Shown: positions 26,135 to 34,265, counted from the first letter of the stretch. The stretch: DNA of 64,000 nt from Lactonifactor sp050944855 (GCA_050944855.1 JBMNRU010000002.1:124001-188000), one strand, 5' to 3'. Notes: generated by a model from the letters alone, not told the origin. Numbers and translations are program-made.

Positions 26135-26868
26135 TATTCATAACGAACAATTTCCTTTTTTAACCGTCTCATGATCCGCTTTTCCAGTCTGGATATATAA
26201 GACTGGGAAATACCCAGCAGATCCGCTACCTCTTTTTGCGTTTTTTCTTTTCCCTCCGGCATATTGAGACCGAAGCGCAGACGAATGATCGTCTGCTCTC
26301 TGTCAGAAAGTCTGGCGATTGCTTTTCCCAGAAGTTTCTTTTCTACCTCATGCTCAATGTCCCGGTATATCACATCCTCATCGGTCCCCAGGATATCAGA
26401 CAACAGCAGTTCATTGCCGTCCCAGTCTACATTCAGCGGTTCGTCTATCGATACTTCCATCTTTGTCTTGCTGTTTCTTCTTAAATACATCAATATCTCA
26501 TTCTCAATGCACCGGGACGCATAGGTGGCCAGTTTAATCTTTTTTTCCGGATTAAAGGTATTGATCGCCTTGATCAGCCCTATGGTTCCGATAGAGATCA
26601 GATCCTCCACTCCTACCCCTGTATTATCAAATTTTTTCGCTATGTAGACTACAAGCCTCAAATTATGCTCAATTAACTGTGCTTTTGCTTCTTCCTTCTT
26701 TTCTGTCTGCAGATTCTGTATCATTTCTGCTTCCTGTTCTATGTCAAAAGGCGCTGGCAATACATCCGTACCGCCAATATAAAATACCTCTTTTCCCTTC
26801 GGTAACATCACTTTGGAAAATCCCGAAAAAACCGGGAAATGGAAATACTTATCTGTAAAAATATCCAT
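26134..26868 (-). CDS. sigE: Sporulation sigma factor SigE (pro-form)
   Basis: This 244-aa mother-cell sigma factor has region 2 (LIEHNLRLVVYIAKKFDNTG; EDLISIGTIGLIKAINTF) and region 4.2 (KTQKEVADLLGISQSYISRLEKRIMRRLKKE), both near-identical in style to Bacillus sigma-E. The first ~25 residues, ending at KGKEVFYIGG, correspond to the inhibitory pro-sequence removed by SpoIIGA, although their composition differs from Bacillus. The ATG is preceded by GGAGGAGATAA. It follows spoIIGA by 43 bp in the classical spoIIG operon. Confidence 0.95.
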   Translation of the reverse strand: MDIFTDKYFHFPVFSGFSKVMLPKGKEVFYIGGTDVLPAPFDIEQEAEMIQNLQTEKKEEAKAQLIEHNLRLVVYIAKKFDNTGVGVEDLISIGTIGLIKAINTFNPEKKIKLATYASRCIENEILMYLRRNSKTKMEVSIDEPLNVDWDGNELLLSDILGTDEDVIYRDIEHEVEKKLLGKAIARLSDREQTIIRLRFGLNMPEGKEKTQKEVADLLGISQSYISRLEKRIMRRLKKEIVRYE

Positions 26869-26911
26869 TTATCTCCTCCTCAACTGCCAGTTCTGACTGT
26901 TACCCCTTTTT

Positions 26912-27832
26912 TCAAATTCCAGGCAAAAAGGGAGTCTTTTGCCCGGAAATATTGTCCGGGTGAATGATCATCTGAAAATGTCCCGTATGAGACAGCGGTT
27001 TGGCACTGAGAGCCACAATGGGATCCGGTACCCGCTGCTGCAATCCATCTTTATAAATACACAGTTGTTTAAGAGTCACGGCAAGCAGTAAACCCTGCTC
27101 TTTTCCCACAGAGTGAAAGAGAACATAGTGGGGATGAAAAGACAAGATATGTTCTCCTCCTTCCCCCATGGCCATCATACGGGCCATTTCCTGCTCCTCT
27201 TCCTCTGATAACAGACTTTTTATCACATCATATTCCAGGATACTGATCGGTGCCCCGGTATATGTGTCATACAGTCGGTTTCCTGTGTCATAGAGTCCTT
27301 TAACCTTCTTACATGTATCTCCAATGTATATGTCCACATCGGCGATATTGGATACTTTTCCCTGCAATAAGCCGTATAGCCTGAAACCTGCTAAAATCAG
27401 CAGGTAACTGATGATACTTAAGGATATAAATGTGCGGGCGGCCACATAAAAGGGCGCATCCCCCATCAGCATTTCTCCTGTCCACGCACGGATTTTGGGC
27501 TGTTCCAGCAAAGCCTGCAGCATACCACCCAGCAAAAAGGCCAGTACATACCAGCCGATCACACCCTGAAAGAGTTTTTTCCCTCTGATTTTGCATCCGA
27601 TCCGTACTGTCACAATACTGAACAGTATGTGGGACAGATGCCAGCAACATGGCCAGCGAAAGGCGGATACTGCCAGCATCAGGCAAAATCCCGCTGCTCC
27701 CGTCAGTGCGCCGAGCAGACTTCTGAAACAGGTGGCAGAACATTTCAGCAGCCGGTTCACCAGACGAAGAAGCAAATAGTCCGCAAACAGGTTAATCACA
27801 AACAATACGTCTATGTAGATTTCATAGTACAC
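26912..27832 (-). CDS. spoIIGA: Sigma-E processing peptidase SpoIIGA
   Basis: This 306-aa membrane protease starts MYYEIYIDVLFVINLFADYLLL and has about five N-terminal membrane segments to residue ~150. It has a C-terminal aspartic-protease domain with the catalytic motif YDTGN near residue 181 (D-T-G-N). It cleaves pro-sigma-E at the asymmetric septum after a forespore signal from SpoIIR, as established in Bacillus. The start is GTG at 27832 behind AAGGGGG. The upstream promoter has Spo0A-type architecture, and sigE follows directly. Confidence 0.92.
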   Translation of the reverse strand: MYYEIYIDVLFVINLFADYLLLRLVNRLLKCSATCFRSLLGALTGAAGFCLMLAVSAFRWPCCWHLSHILFSIVTVRIGCKIRGKKLFQGVIGWYVLAFLLGGMLQALLEQPKIRAWTGEMLMGDAPFYVAARTFISLSIISYLLILAGFRLYGLLQGKVSNIADVDIYIGDTCKKVKGLYDTGNRLYDTYTGAPISILEYDVIKSLLSEEEEQEMARMMAMGEGGEHILSFHPHYVLFHSVGKEQGLLLAVTLKQLCIYKDGLQQRVPDPIVALSAKPLSHTGHFQMIIHPDNISGQKTPFLPGI

Positions 27833-27880
27833 AAAACACCCCCTTATGACCTATGAAAACAAACGGAATAAGCATTGTCT

Positions 27881-27946
27881 ATTATAGATCATAAAGGGGT
27901 GTCCATTTTGTCAAAATGAAGTTCTCCTGTCAAAATATTTTCGACA
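27881..27946 (-). promoter_or_regulatory. spoIIG promoter: 22-bp spacer and three Spo0A boxes
   Basis: On the coding strand TTGACA (27909-27914) and TATAAT (27881-27886) are perfect hexamers separated by 22 bp. This is the same unusual spacing as the Spo0A-activated sigma-A promoter of Bacillus spoIIG. Three 0A-box-like heptamers lie at and upstream of the -35: TGTCAAA (27909-27915), TGTCAAA (27928-27934) and TTCGACA (27940-27946, reverse of TGTCGAA). Activation by Spo0A is inferred from this match. Confidence 0.8.
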
Positions 27947-27951
27947 GAAAC

Positions 27952-28707
27952 TTATTTTCCATACAATTCCATCTGCGAAAGCAGCTCTTTCATTTCCTGC
28001 AAAGGAATCTGACCCGGTGCGGAGGCTGCTCCCAAAGAAGCAAATGTAAGCGCCGATCCAGTGAGTATGCCGCTGATCCGGCTGATGACGCCAAGTGAGG
28101 ACATGGACATGGTCACTATCGGTTTCTCACTCTGGTCTCTCATCTGTACTGTAACCTGCAGTAAACGGAGTACATCCATCTCACTTTGGGGCATAACTGC
28201 CAGTTTCAGTACATCCGCACCTTTTTCCTCCATCTCATGCAGCTTCTCTTTCATAAACCCATCCGTGGGCGTACATAAAAAGTTATGATGAGACGCAATC
28301 ACCAAACCGCCGGACTCATGAATGTTTCCGATCAGATCATCACTGCCCGGCACATCTATCTCCACATCTATCAAAACGGGCTTTTGGCTTTCGGCGGCCA
28401 TCCGGTTCAGCCTGCAGTAATCCTCCGGAGTAATGGACCGGTTCCCTCCCTCTGCTTTTGTGCGGAAGGTAAATAAAAACGGTATTTCGTCCAGCTCATC
28501 TTTCAGGCAGGAAAGCATCTCTTCCACTGCATGAACATCATCCGCTTTCTCATAAAAATCCACACGCCACTCTGCCAGATCCGGTTTTGCATCACGCACA
28601 GCAGCCACTTCCTGCAAAATCTCAGCTTCGCATCTTCCCACTATGGGAACACATATTTTAGGAATTCCTTCTCCCAGTACCAGTTTATCTATCCTTAATC
28701 GATTCAT
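27952..28707 (-). CDS. aroD: Type I 3-dehydroquinate dehydratase
   Basis: This 251-aa class I enzyme dehydrates 3-dehydroquinate to 3-dehydroshikimate through a Schiff base. The expected residues are visible: EWRVDFYEK near 46-54, HHNF near 143 (His base) and DVLKLAVMP near 165-173 (Schiff-base Lys). MSMSSLGVISR near 203-213 is the phosphate/carboxylate-binding end. The ATG follows AAGGAGGAAGG. It is divergent from aroE across 149 bp that hold two promoters, each with a palindrome. The pair could serve biosynthesis or quinate/shikimate use. Confidence 0.94.
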   Translation of the reverse strand: MNRLRIDKLVLGEGIPKICVPIVGRCEAEILQEVAAVRDAKPDLAEWRVDFYEKADDVHAVEEMLSCLKDELDEIPFLFTFRTKAEGGNRSITPEDYCRLNRMAAESQKPVLIDVEIDVPGSDDLIGNIHESGGLVIASHHNFLCTPTDGFMKEKLHEMEEKGADVLKLAVMPQSEMDVLRLLQVTVQMRDQSEKPIVTMSMSSLGVISRISGILTGSALTFASLGAASAPGQIPLQEMKELLSQMELYGK

Positions 28708-28741
28708 ATGACTGCCTTCCTCCTTATCGCTATTAACAGAT

Positions 28742-28766
28742 TATACTTTTACAATCCATCTGTAAA
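28742..28766 (-). promoter_or_regulatory. aroD promoter region with TTTACA/TGTAAA palindrome
   Basis: On the aroD strand TTTACA (28761-28766), a short 15-bp spacer and TATAAT ending near 28742 form a weak promoter. TTTACA and TGTAAA (28748-28753 and 28761-28766) form a perfect palindrome with a 7-bp centre covering the spacer, suggesting an operator. Confidence 0.4.
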
Positions 28767-28785
28767 GAAAAAAATACAAGATGAA

Positions 28786-28815
28786 TTGACATCTTCCCCC
28801 GATGGGAAGTAATAT
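28786..28815 (+). promoter_or_regulatory. aroE promoter with a dyad in the -35/-10 spacer
   Basis: TTGACA (28786-28791), an 18-bp spacer and TAATAT (28810-28815). The spacer is almost filled by the perfect dyad CTTCCC (28793-28798), 5 bp, GGGAAG (28804-28809). The position is typical of repressor or MerR-class control. The regulator is unknown. Confidence 0.6.
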
Positions 28816-28856
28816 GAAAACAGCATAATAAATAAACATACGGAAGGATATCAATT

Positions 28857-29732
28857 ATGGACAAAACAATTACCGGCCATACCGGCCTTACTGCATTACT
28901 GGGAAGCCCCGTAGCACACAGTATTTCTCCCATGATGCACAATGAAAGTTTTCAGCTGCTGAATTTGGACTATGTCTATCTCTGTTTTGATATAAAGGAA
29001 GAACAGCTGGAAACGGCTGTCAACGGTTTGAAAACCATGGGCATCCGCGGCTTTAACCTGACCATGCCGAATAAAAATAAAATTGTGGAAATGCTGGATG
29101 AATTGTCTCCCGCTGCAAAAATGATCGGAGCCGTAAATACCGTCCTCCACGAGAACGGCAGATTGATCGGCTATAATACAGACGGTATCGGATTTACGCG
29201 TTCCGTTGCGGACGCCGGGCATACAATCGCAGGCCAAACACTCACCTTAATGGGGGCCGGCGGTGCAGCTACCGCCATTGCTGCCCAGACAGCTTTAGAC
29301 GGCGCCGCTGTTTTAAATATCTTTGCCCGTCCTACCAGTCGTTTCTGGGAACGCACCTGCAGACTGGTCAGAAACATCAATGAAACCACATCCTGCAAGG
29401 CATATTTATACGATAATGCAGATGATACACAGCTTCACACCAGCTTAGAAAACAGTCATATGCTGATCAATGCCACTTCCGTAGGCATGGCGCCGAACAC
29501 AGATGCTTCTATCATTCCAGACGCTTCTTATTTTCATCCAAACCTGGTAGTGGCAGACGTCATCTACAATCCCCAAGAAACCAAACTGCTGAAAATGGCC
29601 CGGGAAGCAGGATGCGCCACCTTTAACGGTATGTACATGCTGCTCTATCAGGGCGCAGAAGCCTTTAAGATCTGGACCGGAAAAGAAATGCCGGTAGAGA
29701 CGATAAAAGAAAAATATTTTCGTACAGTATAG
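28857..29732 (+). CDS. aroE: Shikimate dehydrogenase
   Basis: This 291-aa enzyme has an N-terminal shikimate-binding domain (GSPVAHSISPMMHNESF near residues 16-32; catalytic Lys in NLTMPNKNKIVEM near 62-74; Asp in GYNTDGIGF near 102-110). The C-terminal NAD(P)-binding domain has GAGGAATAI near 129-137. It reduces 3-dehydroshikimate reversibly. Start ATG at 28857 with GGAAGGAT upstream. It is transcribed alone, divergent from aroD, and ends at a strong terminator. The preference for NADP or NAD cannot be judged reliably here. Confidence 0.93.
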   Translation: MDKTITGHTGLTALLGSPVAHSISPMMHNESFQLLNLDYVYLCFDIKEEQLETAVNGLKTMGIRGFNLTMPNKNKIVEMLDELSPAAKMIGAVNTVLHENGRLIGYNTDGIGFTRSVADAGHTIAGQTLTLMGAGGAATAIAAQTALDGAAVLNIFARPTSRFWERTCRLVRNINETTSCKAYLYDNADDTQLHTSLENSHMLINATSVGMAPNTDASIIPDASYFHPNLVVADVIYNPQETKLLKMAREAGCATFNGMYMLLYQGAEAFKIWTGKEMPVETIKEKYFRTV

Positions 29733-29737
29733 TAATA

Positions 29738-29797
29738 CCTCTGCTCCTTTTCACATTTGGGGATCACCTCATTTGCAGAAGGAGCAGAGGCTTTTGT
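29738..29797. terminator. Terminator between aroE and the MATE gene
   Basis: A perfect 12-bp stem (CCTCTGCTCCTT at 29738-29749, AAGGAGCAGAGG at 29779-29790) is followed by CTTTTGTTTT on the + strand. It lies between convergent genes and ends aroE, probably also the MATE transcript. Confidence 0.8.
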
Positions 29798-29813
29798 TTT
29801 ACACCGGACCACG

Positions 29814-31124
29814 TTACTTTACTTCGATTTGGCAGACTTTGCTTCTTTCAAAAATGATACAGCTCGCCGCTGCAAACAGTTCTGTGAGAGGAAAAGTCCA
29901 CCAGACTGCTTTTAATCTCGCAAAATGCAGAAGCCATGCCAGCGGAACCAACAGGATGACCTGTCGTAAGACAATCACAAAGACACTGAACTTCATCTTT
30001 GCAATACCCTGCAGATGGGAGGTCACAACAATGGTGATTCCTGCGGGAACAAAGCTGAGAGAAATGACACGAAATGCATATTCTCCTATCTGCAGCAATT
30101 CTTTTTTACCGAAAAAAACAGTAAGCAGCGACTGTGGAAACAGCAGGAACACAAGGGATGCTGCCAGCATCAGTCCGGCAGAAAACATAACAGCAAATTT
30201 AACCGTTTGTTGAATGCGCTGTGTCTGCCCTGCACCGAAATTGTAACTGATCACAGGAAGCAGGACTTGTTGGAAACCCAACAGTGGGATAAAGAAAAAT
30301 GACTGGATTTTATAATAAATTCCGAGTACTGTTACCGCATCCTCTGAAAAGAGCGCCAGTATCATATTCAGTCCGACAATATACAGCGTGCAAAGAGACT
30401 GTGTTACGATGGACCCGATCCCGTTCTGATAAATCTGAAAGCAAGTGCTTCTGTTCCACTTTCCTCGCCGCGGGTATATCCTTCTGACGCCAGCCAGTGT
30501 TATAAACATAGCCACCCATTGCCCAAGGACGGTTGCAATGGCGGCTCCGGCAATTCCCAGAGAAGGCGCGCCAAATAATCCGAAAATCAAAACAGGGTCA
30601 AGAATAATATTGATAACAGCCCCGATTACCTGTGCTGCCATAGGACGCGCCATATTTCCCTTGGCCTGCAAAATTTTCGTGCAGATTGACTCTACAAAAA
30701 GACCCAGAGAACCCGCAAAGATAATGTTCATATAGATTATCCCCTGTGTGTTGACAAGCTCATTCGCAGAAGACATCCGAAAATAGTTATCAGACAGAAA
30801 AGCTCCCAAAACGGCAAACAACAGGAAATGAGACAGCGCCAGAACCAGACCGCAGGTCACGATGCCAGACTGCTTTTCTTTCTCACCCTGCCCGTCCATT
30901 CTGGAGATCAACAGATTTACTCCCACACCGGTGCCTGTCGCAAGAGCTGTCATTAGAAGTTGTACCGGATAAACAATAGAAAGTGCTGTCAGCCCTTCGC
31001 CGGAATACCGGGCAACGAAAAAACTATCTACAATATTATAGATGGCCTGAATCAGCAACGCCAGCATAACGGGCGGGGAAAGCCTTAAAAGAAGACGCTT
31101 TATTGGGGTACGTGTCATGTCCAT
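29814..31124 (-). CDS. MATE-family multidrug efflux transporter
   Basis: This 436-aa protein has twelve predicted hydrophobic segments and MATE signatures: PVMLALLIQAIYNIVDSFFVARY near the N-terminus, GTGVGVNLLISR near 60-71, and the second-half counterpart LLPVISYNFGAGQ near 280. These pumps export cationic drugs using Na+ or H+ gradients. The promoter has a 19-bp spacer typical of MerR activation, and a BmrR-like MerR gene lies just upstream on the same strand. It is therefore probably induced by compounds bound by that regulator. Confidence 0.9.
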   Translation of the reverse strand: MDMTRTPIKRLLLRLSPPVMLALLIQAIYNIVDSFFVARYSGEGLTALSIVYPVQLLMTALATGTGVGVNLLISRMDGQGEKEKQSGIVTCGLVLALSHFLLFAVLGAFLSDNYFRMSSANELVNTQGIIYMNIIFAGSLGLFVESICTKILQAKGNMARPMAAQVIGAVINIILDPVLIFGLFGAPSLGIAGAAIATVLGQWVAMFITLAGVRRIYPRRGKWNRSTCFQIYQNGIGSIVTQSLCTLYIVGLNMILALFSEDAVTVLGIYYKIQSFFFIPLLGFQQVLLPVISYNFGAGQTQRIQQTVKFAVMFSAGLMLAASLVFLLFPQSLLTVFFGKKELLQIGEYAFRVISLSFVPAGITIVVTSHLQGIAKMKFSVFVIVLRQVILLVPLAWLLHFARLKAVWWTFPLTELFAAASCIIFERSKVCQIEVK

Positions 31125-31163
31125 GTCTGTTCATTACTCCTTTGTTTCATGTTTCTATGGCGA

Positions 31164-31194
31164 ATTATAAAGCATGGAGTAGCTACACGGTCAA
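31164..31194 (-). promoter_or_regulatory. MerR-type promoter of the MATE gene (19-bp spacer)
   Basis: On the coding strand TTGACC (31189-31194) and TATAAT (31164-31169) are separated by 19 bp, the over-long spacing that MerR activators correct by DNA distortion. The spacer holds an imperfect dyad around GTAGCTAC. The neighbouring BmrR-like protein is the natural candidate to bind here. Confidence 0.72.
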
Positions 31195-31206
31195 GACTTT
31201 TTTTAT

Positions 31207-32028
31207 TCAAGGTAAATCTTTTATCAAATGCGCCCTGATCTCGCAGTAATACTGATGGATGTATTTGAAAAGCTGAAACCCAAGCTCTTCTGCAATTACA
31301 AAATCTGTCGTAAATCCATTCTCTTCCATCCAGATCAGCAACGAAGAAAAGTCTGTCTCTTCATCCCGAATACAAACCGTCAAGACAGCATAATCTCCGC
31401 CGGGAAGCCGGTAAAGATGTTCCGGCCGGATGCCGGAATAGTCCTCATCCGGTAATTTCACATATTCCCGCCGCTTCAACAGCTTATTTTGGGCAACCCG
31501 GTCAACATCCAAAAAATATCCGTAGGTTCTGCGAATAAAATGTTTGTCCTGCATTTCCTCTTTCAGCACTTCCTGCAGATTGGCATGATAAGAGGAATCC
31601 TCCCTGGTCTGACTTCCCACAATGACAATCTCTGCTTCCCGATGTTCCAGACTAACGGAAGTATCTGTAGATTTCAGTTTAATGTACTCGTTCTCCCTTC
31701 CGTACCAGTCGATATCTTCGGCAACCTTCTGATAATATTTGCTCAGGCGCAAGGCTTCTTGCTGGTACTCCATAAGAAGGGCAACGACTTTGTCATTGTC
31801 TTGAAAGGAAAGGATCTGCTTTACCTTTTCCAACGGGATGCCAAGACGGCGGCAGGTCGTAATAATATCTAACTGATACATATTCCAACGGGAAAAGTAA
31901 CTGTAATGGTTTTGCGGATCAATATAATCCGGCGTTATAAGGCCGGACTTAATATAAAAATGCAGGGTATCTTTTGATATACCGGTGATTTTACTTGCCT
32001 CTCCAATCTGATATCCATATTTCAACAT
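31207..32028 (-). CDS. MerR-family regulator with GyrI-like effector domain (BmrR-like)
   Basis: This 273-aa regulator has an N-terminal MerR helix-turn-helix in residues ~5-75 (YQIGEASKITGISKDTLHFYIKSGLI), a coiled-coil near 80-110, and a C-terminal ~150-residue domain resembling GyrI/BmrR drug-binding domains (YRLPGGDYAVLTVCI; EELGFQLFKYIHQYYCEI). Such proteins bind hydrophobic cations and activate efflux genes. Its target is probably the adjacent MATE promoter. The start follows GAGGTG. Its own upstream region runs straight into the 53-bp repeat array, so the array may lie in or near its promoter or leader. Confidence 0.85.
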   Translation of the reverse strand: MLKYGYQIGEASKITGISKDTLHFYIKSGLITPDYIDPQNHYSYFSRWNMYQLDIITTCRRLGIPLEKVKQILSFQDNDKVVALLMEYQQEALRLSKYYQKVAEDIDWYGRENEYIKLKSTDTSVSLEHREAEIVIVGSQTREDSSYHANLQEVLKEEMQDKHFIRRTYGYFLDVDRVAQNKLLKRREYVKLPDEDYSGIRPEHLYRLPGGDYAVLTVCIRDEETDFSSLLIWMEENGFTTDFVIAEELGFQLFKYIHQYYCEIRAHLIKDLP

Positions 32029-32088
32029 CTACACACCTCACAAAATATAAAATTACATTAACTATATCACTGCCTCACACAATCTTTT

Positions 32089-32832
32089 CATCAGATAGAT
32101 TCTAGTTTTATATAAATTCTAGATGCCTACTCAGGGCCTTTCATCAGATAGATTCTAGCTTTGCATGAATTCTAGATGACCTACTCGGGCCTTTCATCAG
32201 ATAGATTCTAGCTTTATATGAATTCTAGATGACCTACTCAAGGCCTTTGCATCAGATAGATTCTAGTTTTGTATGAATTCTAGCTGACCAACTCGATTTT
32301 TTCGTCAGATAGATTCTAATTTTGTATGAATTCTAGCTGACCAACTCGATCTTTTCATCAGATAGATTCTAACTTTAAAGGAATTCTAGATGCCTACTCA
32401 GGGCCTTTCATCAGATAGATTCTAGTTTTGTATGAATTCTAGCTGACCAACTCGATCTTTTCATCAGATAGATTCTAACTTTAAAGGAATTCTAGATGAC
32501 TAACTCGGGCCTTTCATCAGATAGATTCTAGTTTTGTATGAATTCTAGCTGACCAACTCGATCTTTTCATCAGATAGATTCTAACTTTAAAGGAATTCTA
32601 GATGACTAACTCGGGCCTTTCATCAGATAGATTCTAGTTTTGTATGAATTCTAGATGACCTACTCAATCTTTTCATCAGATAGATTCTAGTTTTGAAAAA
32701 GTTCTAGCTAACCAACTCAATTTTTTCATCAGCTAGATTCTAATCCTGGTGGAGTTCTATCTAACCAACTTGATTTTTTCGTCAGATAAATTCTAGTTTT
32801 GAAAAAGTTCTAGCTGATCAGCCCCCCCGACA
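32089..32832. repeat. Array of about fourteen 53-bp tandem repeats with internal dyads
   Basis: Units begin at 32089, 32142, 32195, 32250, 32303, 32356, 32409, 32462, 32515, 32568, 32621, 32674, 32728 and 32780; almost all are 53 bp long. Each starts CATCAGATAGATTCTA, then about 7 variable bases, then GAATTCTAGCTG or GAATTCTAGATG, then a tail of about 20 bp. The first and second parts form an imperfect inverted repeat with an 11-nt centre. Two tail types alternate, and units 7-8 and 9-10 are identical pairs, giving a 106-bp higher-order repeat. The outer units 12-14 have decayed. TAG stops in every unit and a period not divisible by three exclude coding. Function unknown. Confidence 0.95.
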
Positions 32833-32968
32833 ACCTTTTTAGCAGATAACTTTTTATTGGTTTCCTCCAACATTGAAATTATACCACTACACACGGTCCG
32901 GTATATGGCGGTTCAATCAGCTTAACAAGCTATATTTCGATGTAATAGTTTTTCATAAAGAGTAGTCC
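32833..32968 (-). promoter_or_regulatory. Region between ftsZ terminator and repeat array, with a possible promoter reading into the array
   Basis: On the minus strand a perfect TATAAT (32878-32883) overlaps the dyad TATACC/GGTATA (arms 32880-32885 and 32900-32905). No clear -35 is present. If active, it would transcribe the whole 53-bp array toward the merR gene. No reading frame of note exists here. Confidence 0.35.
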
Positions 32969-33001
32969 AAAAAAAGAGAACGCCCAGCGTTCTCTTTTTT
33001 A
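32969..33001 (-). terminator. Terminator after ftsZ
   Basis: AAAAAAGAGAACG and CGTTCTCTTTTTT form a strong symmetrical stem with a short loop of about 5 nt, 9 bp after the ftsZ stop. It ends the dcw transcript. Confidence 0.9.
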
Positions 33002-33009
33002 TCTTTCTA

Positions 33010-34176
33010 TTACTGTCTTCTTTTTAAGAAATCCGGAATCTGAATATCTTTCTTCGGCACATTGCTGGTGATCGGAGTTGGTGCTGTCAATGTCGGCATC
33101 GTAAAGGCAGGCTGTGTCAATGTAGGCTGTACCGGTGTCTCTGCTGCTTGTACCGGTTCTTCCTTAACTACTTTTGCCTCACTCTTTTTCTTTGCTCCGC
33201 GTACTACAGATGCCTGTCTTGTGGTTGCATCATCCAAACCTGTGGCGATAACTGTAATTCTGGCGTAATCTGCTTCTCTGTCATCATACATAGCACCAAA
33301 GATGATATTTGCATCTTCTCCTGCCAGATTCTGAACATAACTTGCTGCATCGTTGGCATCCATCAGGGAAATGTCACCGGAGATGTTAATAATAACATGA
33401 GTAGCGCCTTCGATGGTTGTCTCCAGCAATGGACTGGACACTGCCTGCTGCACTGCCTCCAGCGCTTTCTCATCGCCTTTAGCCTCACCGATACCGATGT
33501 GAGCCACACCTTTATCTGTCATGACTGTCTGTACATCAGCGAAGTCAAGGTTGATCAATGCCGGCAGGTTAATCAGGTCTGTAATGCCCTGCACTGCCTG
33601 CTGAAGTACTTCATCCGCCTTCTTCAAAGCTTCCGGCATAGTGGTACGACGATCTACGATTTCCAATAATTTATCATTAGGGATGATAATCAGAGTATCT
33701 ACATTGTCTTTTAACGCTTCGATGCCGGTCAGAGCATTGCTCATACGTGTCTTTGCTTCAAAACGGAAAGGCTTTGTCACAACACCAACGGTCAGGATTC
33801 CCATTTCTTTTGCAATGCCTGCAACGATAGGAGCCGCACCTGTACCGGTTCCGCCGCCCATACCGCAAGTTACGAATACCATATCCGCACCCTGCATGAT
33901 CTGACGGATCTCTTCCATACTTTCTTCAGCTGCCTTCTGTCCAACTTCCGGCTTTGCTCCTGCGCCCAATCCTTTGGTCAGCTTTTCTCCGATCTGTAAT
34001 ACAGTAGGAGCTTTACATAAAGTCAGGGCCTGTTTATCTGTATTAATTCCGACAAATTCTACGCCGGCAATCGCTTCTTCTACCATGCGGTTTACAGCAT
34101 TATTACCTGCACCGCCGACACCTATTACTATAATCTTAGCAGATGATTCTGCTTCATTTGACATGATCTCTAACAA
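33010..34176 (-). CDS. ftsZ: Cell division GTPase FtsZ
   Basis: This 388-aa tubulin homologue forms the division ring. Visible motifs: VIGVGGAGNNAVNRMV near residues 17-32, the tubulin signature GGGTGTGAAP near 107-116, and NLDFADVQTVM near 208. The last ~60 residues are a variable linker rich in P, T and V, ending in the conserved tail KDIQIPDFLKRRQ for partner binding. The start is TTG 34176 with AAGGAGG seven bases upstream; an in-frame ATG four codons later is too far from that site. A promoter and a 164-bp gap separate it from divIB, so it can be expressed independently. Confidence 0.97.
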   Translation of the reverse strand: MLEIMSNEAESSAKIIVIGVGGAGNNAVNRMVEEAIAGVEFVGINTDKQALTLCKAPTVLQIGEKLTKGLGAGAKPEVGQKAAEESMEEIRQIMQGADMVFVTCGMGGGTGTGAAPIVAGIAKEMGILTVGVVTKPFRFEAKTRMSNALTGIEALKDNVDTLIIIPNDKLLEIVDRRTTMPEALKKADEVLQQAVQGITDLINLPALINLDFADVQTVMTDKGVAHIGIGEAKGDEKALEAVQQAVSSPLLETTIEGATHVIINISGDISLMDANDAASYVQNLAGEDANIIFGAMYDDREADYARITVIATGLDDATTRQASVVRGAKKKSEAKVVKEEPVQAAETPVQPTLTQPAFTMPTLTAPTPITSNVPKKDIQIPDFLKRRQ

Positions 34177-34236
34177 AGTACTTCCTCCTTTTTAACTTCC
34201 CTCGTAACAGAATACTAAACATACTCATATAGATAT

Positions 34237-34265
34237 ATAATATAGTTTTTTAAAAAATTAATCAA
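34237..34265 (-). promoter_or_regulatory. ftsZ promoter
   Basis: On the coding strand TTGATT (34260-34265), a 17-bp A/T-rich spacer and TATTAT (34237-34242) lie about 60 bp upstream of the TTG start, in the 164-bp gap after divIB. Confidence 0.6.

Noticed and set aside
32089..32832. CRISPR array
   Set aside because: The whole 53-bp unit is repeated, including the part between the most conserved blocks. There are no unique spacers of constant length and no cas genes nearby.
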